In this document: piece after piece, positions 44,523-53,369 of the stretch | Position numbering within the stretch: the first letter of the stretch is position 1 | Layout: each line of letters opens with the position of its first letter | NCBI RefSeq assembly: GCF_900141985.1 | Contig: NZ_FQZK01000018.1 | Coordinates: 1-64,000 of the forward strand | Origin: Nocardiopsis flavescens | GTDB taxonomy: Bacteria; Actinomycetota; Actinomycetes; Streptosporangiales; Streptosporangiaceae | Direction of reading: 5' to 3' | DNA: 64,000 nucleotides | Translations under genes and position numbers: made by a program | The notes under the pieces: generated by a model | What the model saw: the letters and a program-made list of their open reading frames with translations, nothing else | What the model was told of the DNA's origin: nothing | Databases searched by the model: none

Positions 44523-44538
44523 GTTACTCGCAAGTAAC
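44523..44538. promoter_or_regulatory. GTTACT-N4-AGTAAC operator-like palindrome
   Basis: A perfect 6-bp inverted repeat around CGCA lies 9 bp upstream of the hotdog gene start. The form (TTACT...AGTAA) is typical of TetR-family sites. No regulator gene is adjacent. Confidence 0.5.
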
Positions 44539-44547
44539 ATTCGGCGT

Positions 44548-45015
44548 ATGGCAAACATGAACGCCGAGACGGCGGAGATGGTCAAGTCCGGTTTCCTGGC
44601 CGCGGTGCCCTTCGCCCGCACGCTCGGCCTGTCGTTCGAGGAGCTCGACTTCGGCCGGGCCGTGATGACCCTGCCGGACACCCCCGAGCACCACAACCAC
44701 ATCGGCGGCGCGCACGCCGGGGCGATGTTCACCCTGGCCGAGTCCGCCTCCGGCGCCATCATCATCGGCACCTTCGGCGACACCATGGACCGCGCGCTGC
44801 CGCTGCCGACCAGGTCCGAGATCCACTTCCTCAAGATGGCCACCGGCGACATGACCGCCGAGGCCGTGCTCGGCCGCCCGCGGAGCGAGATCATCGCCGA
44901 GCTCGACGGCGGCCGGCGCCCCGAGTTCCCCATCGACGTGGAGATCCGCATGGCGGACGGCACCGTCACGGGCAGGATGACGATCGTGTGGACCCTCAAG
45001 CCGAACCGCAAGTGA
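44548..45015 (+). CDS. Hotdog-fold thioesterase-like protein (DUF4442/PaaI type)
   Basis: The 155-residue single hotdog domain has the helix segment HNHIGGAHAGAMFTLAESASG (hotdog helix with the conserved His/Gly) and long beta strands. It is likely an acyl-CoA thioesterase or a related binding protein. The closeness of the TetR-like palindrome to the start suggests control by an acyl-CoA-type ligand (inference). ATG 44548 precedes a possible internal ATG 44557. Confidence 0.83.
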   Translation: MANMNAETAEMVKSGFLAAVPFARTLGLSFEELDFGRAVMTLPDTPEHHNHIGGAHAGAMFTLAESASGAIIIGTFGDTMDRALPLPTRSEIHFLKMATGDMTAEAVLGRPRSEIIAELDGGRRPEFPIDVEIRMADGTVTGRMTIVWTLKPNRK

Positions 45016-45152
45016 CTCCCGCCCCAACAGCCACATACCGAACACGATCGGCCCTGGTCGCGCCCGGTTTCACGGGCCCGTCCGGGGCACGTCGATTTGT
45101 CGGCACCGATGGGTAGGTTGACCCTGACCACGCCGACGAGGAGGCAGAGACC

Positions 45153-46298
45153 GTGAAACTGCGTGTGGACCGCGACGCGTTCGCCGAAGCCGTCGCCTGG
45201 ACGGCCCGCGCCCTGCCGAACCGCCCGGCGGTGCCGGTGCTGGCCGGGATGCGCCTGGAGGTCCCCGACGGCGGCTCCTCCCTCCACCTGTCCGGGTTCG
45301 ACTACGAGGTCTCGGCGCGCTCCTCCGTCGAGGTGCTCGCGGAGGAGGCCGGGGCGGCGCTGGTCCCCGGACGGCTGCTCGCCGAGATCGTCCGCACCCT
45401 GCCCGGCGGCTCCGTGCACATCGACACCGACGGCACCAGGGTGCGGGTCAGCGGCGGCGCGGCGCGGTTCACCCTCATCACGATGCCGCTGGAGGACTAC
45501 CCCACGCTGCCCGGCATGCCCGAGCGCGTGGGCTCGGTGCCCGCCGACGCCTTCGCGGAGGCGGTCCGGCAGGTCACCCCCGCGGCCAGCCGCGACGACA
45601 CCCTGCCGATGCTGACCGGCGCCTACCTGGACTTCACGGGCGACACCCTGAGCGTGGTGGCCACGGACCGCTACCGCATCGCGGTGCGCGACCTGTGGTG
45701 GAAGCCTCAGGACCCGGGCATCGACACGTCGGCGCTGGTGCCCGCCCGCACCCTGCACGACATGGTGCGGGGCGTCATCGGCGGCTCCAACGTGGAGGTC
45801 GCCCTGTCCTCGGGCGCGGCCGGCGGCCTGGCGCCGGGGGAGGGCACGATCGGTTTCGAGAACGGGGACCGGCGCAGCACCACCCGGCTGATCGACAGCG
45901 ACTTCGTCAAGTACGCCGCCTGGTTCCCCGCGGAGTTCGCGTCCCGGGCCGAGGTGGCGGTGGCCCCGCTGGCGGAGGCGGTGAAGCGGGTGGCGCTGGT
46001 GGCCGACCGGCACACCCCGCTCCGTCTGGCCTTCACCGAGGGCGAGGTGTCGCTGGAGGCGGGCTCGGGCGAGGACGCCCAGGCCGTGGAGGCGATCGCC
46101 GTGGACTACCAGGGTGACCCGCTGCGGGTGGCGTTCCGCCCCGACTACCTGGTGGACGGCCTGTCGGCGATCGGCACGGACACCGCCCACCTGAACTTCA
46201 CGGAGCCGACGAAACCCGCCGTGTTCACCGATGTCCCGGCGAAGGAGGGCGACGCCCCCGCTTTCCGGTATCTGGTGCAGCCGTTGCGGGTGTCCTGA
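45153..46298 (+). CDS. DNA polymerase III beta clamp (stand-alone DnaN paralogue)
   Basis: The 381-residue protein has the three tandem clamp domains of full-length DnaN. It shows MKLRVDRDAFAEAVAWTAR at the start, DYEVSARSSVEV, RDDTLPMLTGAYLDF, the TDRYRIAVRD motif and the C-terminal FRYLVQPLRV. It is not next to dnaA, recF or gyrB, so it is more likely a second clamp than the replication-origin copy. Its 3' flank carries a cluster of DnaA boxes. It may serve repair or a specialised replication role. Confidence 0.88.
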   Translation: MKLRVDRDAFAEAVAWTARALPNRPAVPVLAGMRLEVPDGGSSLHLSGFDYEVSARSSVEVLAEEAGAALVPGRLLAEIVRTLPGGSVHIDTDGTRVRVSGGAARFTLITMPLEDYPTLPGMPERVGSVPADAFAEAVRQVTPAASRDDTLPMLTGAYLDFTGDTLSVVATDRYRIAVRDLWWKPQDPGIDTSALVPARTLHDMVRGVIGGSNVEVALSSGAAGGLAPGEGTIGFENGDRRSTTRLIDSDFVKYAAWFPAEFASRAEVAVAPLAEAVKRVALVADRHTPLRLAFTEGEVSLEAGSGEDAQAVEAIAVDYQGDPLRVAFRPDYLVDGLSAIGTDTAHLNFTEPTKPAVFTDVPAKEGDAPAFRYLVQPLRVS

Positions 46299-46576
46299 TC
46301 AGCGGATTCGGGTCTTATCCACAGCTTGCCGCCGAGTTATCCACAAGGTTTTCCACAGGATGGCGGCGAACCTGTGGATAACCAGGGGTAATCAGCCCCA
46401 GGAGCACCTGAATCACCCTTCGTTCTCGCTCGCATTTCCGCTTTGACGTGCGAGAACGTCGCCAGTGGCGATTCTGTGCACAGCCTGTGGAAAACTTTGT
46501 GGAACCGGGCCGTTTCCGACATCGAGAATCATCATAAAGCAGGACAATCTGCCCAATTCTCGTGAACCGGGTGCGG
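46299..46576. other. DnaA-box cluster, origin-like intergenic region
   Basis: Perfect TTATCCACA boxes lie at 46315-46323 and 46337-46345 (+), and as TGTGGATAA at 46373-46381 (-). Near-matches are TTTTCCACA at 46349-46357 (+) and TGTGGAAAA at 46486-46494 (-), with a weaker TGTGGAACC at 46498-46506. Four boxes fall within 67 bp. The segment after 46500 is relatively AT-rich. This could titrate DnaA, regulate dnaN2, or be an origin relic. Confidence 0.75.
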
Positions 46577-47407
46577 CTACTCGCTCGTGGGCAGAGAGGA
46601 TGAACCCGCGCCGGTTACGGACGTCTCCAGGCCGAGCTGGGCCTGCCGTCCCCGCTGGTAGCCCGCCCTGGCCCCCGCGGCGCTGTGCGTCCGCTCGGGC
46701 CGGTGCTTGCGCAGCTGCGGGAACTGCTTCTGGAACTCCTCCTGGACCCGGTGCACGTCCGCCCTCAGGACCAGCTCGGCGCCCCGCGCGGACGCCACCT
46801 CGCCGTCGGGCCCCGCACCCGCGCCGGTCGGCCGCGCCGCCTCCTGGAGGCGGCGGCGGAACTCGCGGATGCGCTCGGCCACCGCCTGCCCGTAGGCGCG
46901 CACGAACGACCGGTAGTACCGCTTGCGCTCGGTCTCCAGCTCGGACCGCGTGTAGTTGCGCAGCTCCCGGATGTCGGTCACGTGCCCGGAGCTCATGAAC
47001 TTGGCCGAGGACTCCATCTGCATGGAGATCGACGGCATGAGCATGCGCAGCGCGTCCAGCGCGCTCACCGTCCCCACCAGGATGAGCACCCGGTCGGTGT
47101 TCTCCGAGGAGTTGCCCCGGACCGCCGACTGGCAGCCGTAGGCGGCCGCGATGTCGGCCAGGGCCCGTACCCGGGCCTTGCCGTGGCCGCCCACCCCGGA
47201 CACGGTGTAGTCCATACGCCCGATCGCGTCGGGCTCCTCACCCCGCTCGACGCGGGCCTCGGCCTCCGCGATCGCGTGGCGGGTCATCAGCTCGGCGGCC
47301 TTGGCGGTGAACGCCTGGCTCTCGGCATCAGTGACCGAGGGGTCCTCCGCCATGCGGAGGAGCCCTCGGACCCGCTCGACCATTTTCTGACGAGCAGCTT
47401 CAGTCAT
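46577..47407 (-). CDS. DUF2786-domain protein
   Basis: The 276-residue protein begins with a DUF2786 domain (about 1-45, VERVRGLLRMAEDPSVTDAE ... AFTAKAAELMTRHAI). A mixed alpha/beta central part follows, with RVLILVGTVSALDALRMLMP and LETERKRYYRSFVRAYG, then a basic Gly/Arg-rich tail. This two-part layout is common in actinobacteria and phages, with unknown activity. It is divergent from nothing and converges on the DnaA-box region. Confidence 0.85.
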   Translation of the reverse strand: MTEAARQKMVERVRGLLRMAEDPSVTDAESQAFTAKAAELMTRHAIAEAEARVERGEEPDAIGRMDYTVSGVGGHGKARVRALADIAAAYGCQSAVRGNSSENTDRVLILVGTVSALDALRMLMPSISMQMESSAKFMSSGHVTDIRELRNYTRSELETERKRYYRSFVRAYGQAVAERIREFRRRLQEAARPTGAGAGPDGEVASARGAELVLRADVHRVQEEFQKQFPQLRKHRPERTHSAAGARAGYQRGRQAQLGLETSVTGAGSSSLPTSE

Positions 47408-47471
47408 CGGCGCCCGGTCGCTCCCGTAGGTGTGTTCTCCCTCTTCCGCACCTGGGCGGAAAACACCGAGC

Positions 47472-47870
47472 CTACTTCTTGTCTCCGAGTACCATCGCGA
47501 TCACTCCGACGGTCGCCCAGATCGCGAGCGCGGCGAACAGGCCGCCGAACAGGCTCAGCGAGAGGATCCCGTAGCCCACACCGCCCACGACGGCGGGCAC
47601 GGCCGCGTAGCGGAAGGGGAAGTTGGCCGCGTAGCGGCGGCCCCGCCGGTCGGACTTCTTGCTGATCACACCGCCGACGCCGCCGACGAGGGAGAAGAAG
47701 ATCACGGCCGCGCCCAGGCCCGACATGACGGCGGGGAGCAGCCCGCCGCCCAGGTTGAGCAGGAAGAAGAGGGCCCCGCCCGCGGCGCCGCCCAGGACGG
47801 ACGTCGTCCAGGGCCAGATCATCGTCGCCGAGGCGACGGGAGTGAATGCGTTACCGCGCTCCAGCGTCAT
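47472..47870 (-). CDS. Hypothetical multi-pass membrane protein
   Basis: The 132-residue protein starts at ATG 47870 (MTLERGNAFTPVASATMIWP). It has four hydrophobic helices (about 22-40, 46-68, 88-105 and 107-127) and a charged inner loop SKKSDRRGRRY. It lies upstream of the DUF2786 gene on the same strand, 64 bp away. No family is recognised. Confidence 0.75.
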   Translation of the reverse strand: MTLERGNAFTPVASATMIWPWTTSVLGGAAGGALFFLLNLGGGLLPAVMSGLGAAVIFFSLVGGVGGVISKKSDRRGRRYAANFPFRYAAVPAVVGGVGYGILSLSLFGGLFAALAIWATVGVIAMVLGDKK

Positions 47871-48235
47871 GTCCACCGCTCCAGTCCGTTCGCGTGACGA
47901 CCGCTCCGGAACGGGCCGTCTCCACCAGCATGCACTGCCCCGGGCCGCGCGCACATCAGGGCACATCCCTGACTTACCCCGGAGTGCCCGCGCCGCACCC
48001 CGCGGGGGCGGTCTGTGGACGGCAGCGGGGAAACGCGCACCACGACGGGTCAACGAACGGGCCCCTCCGGAAGTGCCCGGATCCCGCGGCTCCGCGGATC
48101 CCCGCGCCGGAGGGGTTCGGAGGGCCCGCGCGGACCGCCCGGCGACGGGCCCGCGGCCGACCTGAGGGAAACCACAGGTGAACCCGGAGGGGTGCACCCT
48201 GGGCGGAAGGGGCACCGCGTTCCTAGCGTTCTTGC
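47871..48235. other. 365-bp divergent intergenic region
   Basis: I see no credible gene between the membrane protein and the serine hydrolase, which diverge here. The stretch should hold both promoters. Confidence 0.4.
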
Positions 48236-49870
48236 ATGGCCCTTCCACCCCCCGTCCGCGCTGAACGCCGCGACAGCCCCGCCCGGCGCACCGCCGACAC
48301 CCGGCCCCTCAGGCTCCTGCGCACCAGGGTCACCGCCCCGCCGCTGCTCGGGGCCTGCGCGCTGCTGCTCCTGTCGGCCCTCCCCGCCGCGGCCGCCGCG
48401 GCGCCTCCCGCGGTCGCCTCCGGTCCGCGCACCCCGGATCCCGCGGCCGTCGACGCCCTCGTGGAGGACTACCTGGAGGCGACCGGCCTGCCCGGGGCCG
48501 CGGTCGTGGTGACCGAGGGCACCGACATCGTGCACGCGGGCGGGTACGGCACCGCCCCGGACGGCGCCCCGGTGACCGCGGGCACGCCCATGGCCGTGGC
48601 GTCGGTCAGCAAGTCGTTCACCGCCCTGGCGGTCCTGCGCCTGGCCGAGGCCGGGGAACTGGACCTGGACGACCCGGTGCGCGAGCACCTGCCCGAGTTC
48701 ACGATGGCCGACCCCCGCGCGGAGCGGATCACCGTGCGCCACCTGCTCGACCAGACCTCCGGCATGTCCGACACCGAGTTCGCCTCCTACAGCCGCGGCC
48801 GGGACACCCTCACCCTGCGCGGGGCCGTGGCCGACCTGCGCGGCGCCGGCCTCGCCGCCGAGCCCGGCACCCGCTGGGAGTACCACAACCCGAACTACCA
48901 GGTGGCCGCCCGCCTGGTCGAGGTGGTCGGCGGCCGCCCCTTCGCGGACCACCTGCGCGCGGAGGTGTTCGCCCCGCTCGGCATGGACGACAGCACCACG
49001 ATCGACACCGACCTGGACCTGCCCGCCGGGGCGCGGGGCCACGTCGTCGTGCTCGGCCTGGCGATCCCCGCGGACGAGCCGCCCGGGTTCGGGAACGGGT
49101 CCGGCGGTGTCCTCAGCAGCGCCCGCGACATGGGGGCCTGGCTCATCGCCCACGGCAGCGGGGGCCGCGGACCGGGCGGCGCGGAGACGGGCCTGCTGTC
49201 CCCCGAGGGGTTCGAGGCCCTGCACACCCCCTCGGAGGGGTCCGGCTCCTACGCGCTGGGGTGGTCGCTGGGGGAGACCGGCTCGGGTGCACCGGTCGTG
49301 GAGCACAGCGGGCAGATCATGACCGCCACCGCCCACCAGGCGCTGCTGCCGGACAGCGGGCACGGCATCGCGGTCATGGCCAACAGCGGCACCGCGGCCG
49401 CCGGGGCGGGCTGGCTGGCCGACGCGCTCATCGAACTCGTGGACTCCGGCACCGCCCCGGAACGGCCGGGGGCCGGGGCCGCGGAGCTGCTGTGGCTGGA
49501 CGCCGCCCTGCTCGCCGGGGCCGCCGCGGCCGTGCCGCTCGGCGTGCGCGGTGTGCGCAGGGCCGACGCCTGGGCGCGCTCGCGCTCGGGCCGGGCGCGC
49601 TGGGCGACGGCGGCGCGCCTGCTCCCCTACGCGCTGCCGCCGGCGCTGCTCCTGGGCCTGCACGAGGTGCTCGGGTGGCTGTTCCAGGGCCGGGACATGG
49701 CGTGGTTCCAGCCGCCCTACCTGTTCCCCGCGTTCTGGGCGGCGCTGGCCGCCCGGTCCCTGGGCTGCGCCGCGGTGCTCGCGGCCCGCTGCGCCCGCCT
49801 CGCGGTGCGGGGGAGTGCGCGCGCCGGCCGCTCCCCGTCCGCGGAGGGGCCGGGGGACGGCGACCGCTGA
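48236..49870 (+). CDS. Beta-lactamase-family serine hydrolase with C-terminal membrane region
   Basis: The protein is 544 residues. The N-terminal signal or anchor helix (about 35-58) ends in an Ala-rich cleavage region. The class C-like domain follows, with Ser-Val-Ser-Lys (123-126), a Tyr-x-Asn motif in WEYHNPNY and HSG near residue 357 in place of KTG. Residues about 415-520 add three or four transmembrane helices. The layout is typical of actinomycete PBP4*/esterase-like membrane hydrolases. The substrate may be D-amino peptides or esters. Confidence 0.87.
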   Translation: MALPPPVRAERRDSPARRTADTRPLRLLRTRVTAPPLLGACALLLLSALPAAAAAAPPAVASGPRTPDPAAVDALVEDYLEATGLPGAAVVVTEGTDIVHAGGYGTAPDGAPVTAGTPMAVASVSKSFTALAVLRLAEAGELDLDDPVREHLPEFTMADPRAERITVRHLLDQTSGMSDTEFASYSRGRDTLTLRGAVADLRGAGLAAEPGTRWEYHNPNYQVAARLVEVVGGRPFADHLRAEVFAPLGMDDSTTIDTDLDLPAGARGHVVVLGLAIPADEPPGFGNGSGGVLSSARDMGAWLIAHGSGGRGPGGAETGLLSPEGFEALHTPSEGSGSYALGWSLGETGSGAPVVEHSGQIMTATAHQALLPDSGHGIAVMANSGTAAAGAGWLADALIELVDSGTAPERPGAGAAELLWLDAALLAGAAAAVPLGVRGVRRADAWARSRSGRARWATAARLLPYALPPALLLGLHEVLGWLFQGRDMAWFQPPYLFPAFWAALAARSLGCAAVLAARCARLAVRGSARAGRSPSAEGPGDGDR

Positions 49871-49921
49871 GCCCCCGGGCGGGCCGGACGGCACCCGGGT
49901 GCCGCGGGCCCGCCCGGGGGC

Positions 49922-50437
49922 TCACTCCCCGCCCGCGGGATCCCCTCTGAGGACCCGCGGCGCCTCCGCGGACCGCCGCAGGTCCGCCAGCAGGCCGGGC
50001 CACGCCGTCCGGAACGCGGGGAGCAGCGGCAGCGACTCCGCCGCCGCCACCGGTACCCACCGCACCTCGATGCTCTCGTCGTTGCCGGGCGTGAAGGGGG
50101 CCAGGCCCGGCACGCTCAGCAAGAAGGTGTCGTAGCGCCACACCGCCAGGTCGTGCTCGTGCACCCCCACCACCGTGTACCCGCCGAGATCGCCCGCGAT
50201 CTCCTCGCGGAACTCCCGGACCGCGGCCTCCAGCGGTGTCTCGTCGCGGTTGCGCGCGCCGCCGGGGATGCCCCACATGCCGCCCATGTGAGTCCACTCG
50301 GCGCGGTGTTGCAGCAGGACATGTCCGGTTCCGGCCATGTCGACCCCGTACAACAACAGCCCCGCGGCCCCGTAGACTCCCCAGCGCCTGGACCCGTCCG
50401 GCAGGTGCACCCAGCCGTTGCCGTCGCCGTCCTCCAT
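49922..50437 (-). CDS. Nudix hydrolase
   Basis: The 171-residue protein has a canonical Nudix box, GGARNRDETPLEAAVREFREE followed by Ile-Ala-Gly, within a beta-grasp fold. It begins with WVHLPDGSRRWGVYGAAGLL. ATG 50437 follows an AGGAGGGCTTG ribosome binding site. The enzyme hydrolyses nucleoside-diphosphate-X compounds; the substrate cannot be assigned. Confidence 0.92.
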   Translation of the reverse strand: MEDGDGNGWVHLPDGSRRWGVYGAAGLLLYGVDMAGTGHVLLQHRAEWTHMGGMWGIPGGARNRDETPLEAAVREFREEIAGDLGGYTVVGVHEHDLAVWRYDTFLLSVPGLAPFTPGNDESIEVRWVPVAAAESLPLLPAFRTAWPGLLADLRRSAEAPRVLRGDPAGGE

Positions 50438-50567
50438 CAAGCCCTCCTGACTCCCGCGCGTCGGCCCCCGCGCGCCGGCCGCCGCCCGTGGCCGGAGCAC
50501 CCGGACGCGACGGAGACCGGACGCGGTCCGCCGCGCCCCTCCACAGCCCTCTACCCTTCAAGAACCC

Positions 50568-51878
50568 ATGGCCCGCTCGACGACTTCCGCCGCCCTCCTG
50601 CCCGTGTACGCTCTCGGCCTGGCCGCACGCTACTGGGTCCCTCTCCTGTGCGTCCACACGGTCGGCATGCTGGTGCACGCCCTGCTGATGCGCGGCCTGG
50701 TCCGGCTGGCCGACGTCGAGCAGACGCTCTCCACGGCGGGCCTGGGGCTGACCCTCCTGGTCACCCTGGTCACGTTCGTGGTCATGTTCCAGCTCCTGCG
50801 GCCCGGACTGCCCACCATCGACGCCGAGCTGAGCTCGGAGGTGGTCCGCAGGGACGGGAAGCGCGGGTTCGCCGAGCGCGAGCGCCGCGTGGTGGACGGG
50901 GTCGCCCTGGCGATCCTGCCGTTCCTCCTGTTCTACGCCGCCTGGGGGCTGATCCGCGAGCAGTACGACCTGTACAGCATCGCCCTGATCAACAGCGGCG
51001 GCCTGGAGGCCTTCGAAGCGCCCCTCAAGGTGCCCTGGTACGGACTGCCCCTCATCGTCGCCGTCTCCGCGTGGCTGCTGCGCAAGCTCACCTCGCACTT
51101 CTACCGCAAGCGCCACAGCGCCGTCCTGGGCGTGCTCACCGCCCTGTTCGAAGGCGTGTGGGTGTTCATGTTCCTGTTCTCCCTGGGCCTGGCGATCACC
51201 CAGGCGGAGACCTGGCTGACCGGCCGGGTCTTCTGGGTGGACATCCGGACCGGGGTCACGGGCCTGGTGGACGGCGCCGGCGCGCTGGTCGGCCTGCCCG
51301 ACCTCCACGCGCAGGCGCAGGTGTGGTGGGCCGGGGTGTGGAAGGCGTTCTCGACGGGCTTCGTGGGCCCGCTGCTGTGGCTGACGATCGCCGCGGTGGT
51401 CTACCGCGCCCAGGTCGGCGACCACGACTCCGTGTTCGAGGCCCGCCGGGAGCGGGACGGCTTCGACCGGGCGGTCAACCGGGTGGCGGGCGCCGGCCGC
51501 TTCTTCGACCGGTTCGTCGGCGGCGACCTCAGGGACCAGGTCTACCCGTGCCTGAACGCGCTGCGCTTCGTCCTGCGCGTGGGACCGGTGTTCTACCTGT
51601 CGTACTCCCTGTGCTTCGTGCTGCTGGAGGTCGCGTTCACGCGGCTGCACCGGCTGGTGTTCGTCCTGGGCGGCCCCGGCCCGCTGCACGCCCAGTGGTG
51701 GCCGTGGCTCCAGCCCATCGACTTCGCGGTGGACTCCCTGCACATGCTGCTGCGGGTGTGCCTGCTGGCGGCGGCCTTCGAGATCGCGCTGCGCAAGGCC
51801 GAGGAGGACAGCGTGGGCCGCCGGGTGCGCCGGACGGCGAGGCACGTGTCCCCGCACGGCTCCCGCCACGCCCGCTGA
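50568..51878 (+). CDS. Polytopic membrane protein of unknown function
   Basis: The 436-residue protein has about seven to eight transmembrane helices and a conserved-looking central charged loop (RREGKRGFAERERR-type). No transporter or enzyme signature is visible. It converges with the three-gene minus-strand set, with 27 bp between stops. ATG 50568 begins MARSTTSAALL directly before the first helix. Confidence 0.8.
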   Translation: MARSTTSAALLPVYALGLAARYWVPLLCVHTVGMLVHALLMRGLVRLADVEQTLSTAGLGLTLLVTLVTFVVMFQLLRPGLPTIDAELSSEVVRRDGKRGFAERERRVVDGVALAILPFLLFYAAWGLIREQYDLYSIALINSGGLEAFEAPLKVPWYGLPLIVAVSAWLLRKLTSHFYRKRHSAVLGVLTALFEGVWVFMFLFSLGLAITQAETWLTGRVFWVDIRTGVTGLVDGAGALVGLPDLHAQAQVWWAGVWKAFSTGFVGPLLWLTIAAVVYRAQVGDHDSVFEARRERDGFDRAVNRVAGAGRFFDRFVGGDLRDQVYPCLNALRFVLRVGPVFYLSYSLCFVLLEVAFTRLHRLVFVLGGPGPLHAQWWPWLQPIDFAVDSLHMLLRVCLLAAAFEIALRKAEEDSVGRRVRRTARHVSPHGSRHAR

Positions 51879-51905
51879 CCCGGGGCCGCGGCCGTGGGCC
51901 CGGGG

Positions 51906-53369
51906 CTACTCCAGGACCTCGGCCTCGAACACCAGCGCCTCGGGCCGGGGCCGCTCGGGGTCGTCGGAGGTGTCGACGGTGACCTCGTAGCGGAGCCCCT
52001 CGACCGCGTCGGCGGGCACCAGGAACGACAGGATGATCGACTGCTCCCGGCCGGGGGCGACCGTCTCGCCCTCGGCGGTGGTGCAGCCGTAGGCCCCGTC
52101 GCCCGCCTCCTCGCCGAAATCGCGCAGGGAGAACAGGTGCGTGCGCTCCCAGGAGCGCCCCCGGTCGTCCACGGCCCGGAACGCGCAGCTGTGCCGCAGC
52201 AGCTCGGCGGCCCCCTCGTCGCCGGGGGTGACCCGAAAGCCCACGTCGAGGATCTCCAGACCCTCGGGCGGGGGCTCGGAGGAGCCCAGGAAACCGGTGA
52301 TGTAGCCGGTGACCCGCCACTCGCTGCCCGCCAGGACGGCGGTCTCGCCGACGGCCACCGGCCGCGGCTCGGGCGGGATCAGCCCGGCCTCCCTCCCGTC
52401 GCCGACCTCGGTCATGTAGGGCCACACCAGCATCAGCGGGAACAGCAGCGCCAGCACCACCGCGTAGGGCAGGTGCAGGCGCTTCCAGAGCGGTCGGCCG
52501 TGCCGGACGGCCTTGCCCCGGGCCCCGGTGAGCGGGGGCGCCCACACCGCGGGAGGGCCGCCGGCGGACGGGTGCGGGGGAGCGGGCTCCGCGAAACCGG
52601 GTCCGCCCCGCCCCGGACGGCCTCCGGGGACCCCGGGCCCGGGAGGAGGTCCCGCGTACGCCGGGGAGGCCGGCGGCGCGCCGGGGAGCGGTCCCGGGCC
52701 CCGGGAGCGGTCGGACGGACCGCGGTCCGCGCGCCTGGGGCGCGGGTTCCCGCCGCGCGGGTCCTGCGCGGGATACGCCCCGGGGCGGCGTCCGTCCCCG
52801 GGTTCCCGGGCGCCGGTCCGGGGACCCGGGGACGCCGGGCCGCGGCCGGGGGAGGCCGGTCCCGCGGACTCCGGTGCTCCGGAGCCGTCCCGGGGGGTCC
52901 GGTGCCGTCCGCGCGGACCCTGCGGAGGGTACGCCCCGGAGGGCCGGCCCGTTCCGGGCCGCTCCGCCGGGCCGCCCACGGGTCCGGGAACAGGGCCGGG
53001 AACAGGGCGGGGACCGGCGAGCGGCGGCCCGCCCACGGGCCCCCGCGGGTCCTGGGGCGGATACGGACGCCTCCGGGGGAAGCCCCCGTCGGCCTCTGCG
53101 GGCCGATCCACCGGTTCCGGACGCCTGCGCACCGGGCGGCGGGGGATCCGCGGGTCCGGCCGACCGGGGCCCGGGTCGCCCGCCGTGCCGGGGCGGTCCG
53201 CGGGGTACCCGCCGTAGCCGTCGGGCCGCCCCGCCGGGGGAGGCCCGGCCGGCGGACCGGGCATGCGGTACGGGGAGGCGGGGGGCTCTCCGCCGCCGGG
53301 ACTCCCGCCTGCGCGCGGAGCGTCGCCGCGACGGGGGTCCCGGGGGTCCCCGGGCTCATTCGGACGCAT
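51906..53369 (-). CDS. Membrane-anchored protein with long Pro/Gly/Arg N-terminus
   Basis: The protein is 487 residues. About 290 N-terminal residues are low-complexity Pro/Gly/Arg repeats with YPPQDPRG-like units, presumably cytosolic. One transmembrane helix (about 305-325, VVLALLFPLMLVWPYMTEVG) leads to an extracytoplasmic beta-rich domain of about 165 residues (VAVGETAVLAGSEWRVTGYI) resembling DUF4352-type immunoglobulin-like folds. It ends a set of three overlapping genes that share the anchor-plus-beta-domain design. Confidence 0.75.
   Translation of the reverse strand: MRPNEPGDPRDPRRGDAPRAGGSPGGGEPPASPYRMPGPPAGPPPAGRPDGYGGYPADRPGTAGDPGPGRPDPRIPRRPVRRRPEPVDRPAEADGGFPRRRPYPPQDPRGPVGGPPLAGPRPVPGPVPGPVGGPAERPGTGRPSGAYPPQGPRGRHRTPRDGSGAPESAGPASPGRGPASPGPRTGAREPGDGRRPGAYPAQDPRGGNPRPRRADRGPSDRSRGPGPLPGAPPASPAYAGPPPGPGVPGGRPGRGGPGFAEPAPPHPSAGGPPAVWAPPLTGARGKAVRHGRPLWKRLHLPYAVVLALLFPLMLVWPYMTEVGDGREAGLIPPEPRPVAVGETAVLAGSEWRVTGYITGFLGSSEPPPEGLEILDVGFRVTPGDEGAAELLRHSCAFRAVDDRGRSWERTHLFSLRDFGEEAGDGAYGCTTAEGETVAPGREQSIILSFLVPADAVEGLRYEVTVDTSDDPERPRPEALVFEAEVLE

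Noticed and set aside
46299..46576. Calling the DnaA-box region the chromosomal oriC
   Set aside because: In actinobacteria oriC lies between dnaA and dnaN, 5' of dnaN. Here the boxes are 3' of the clamp gene, and dnaA, recF and gyrB are absent.
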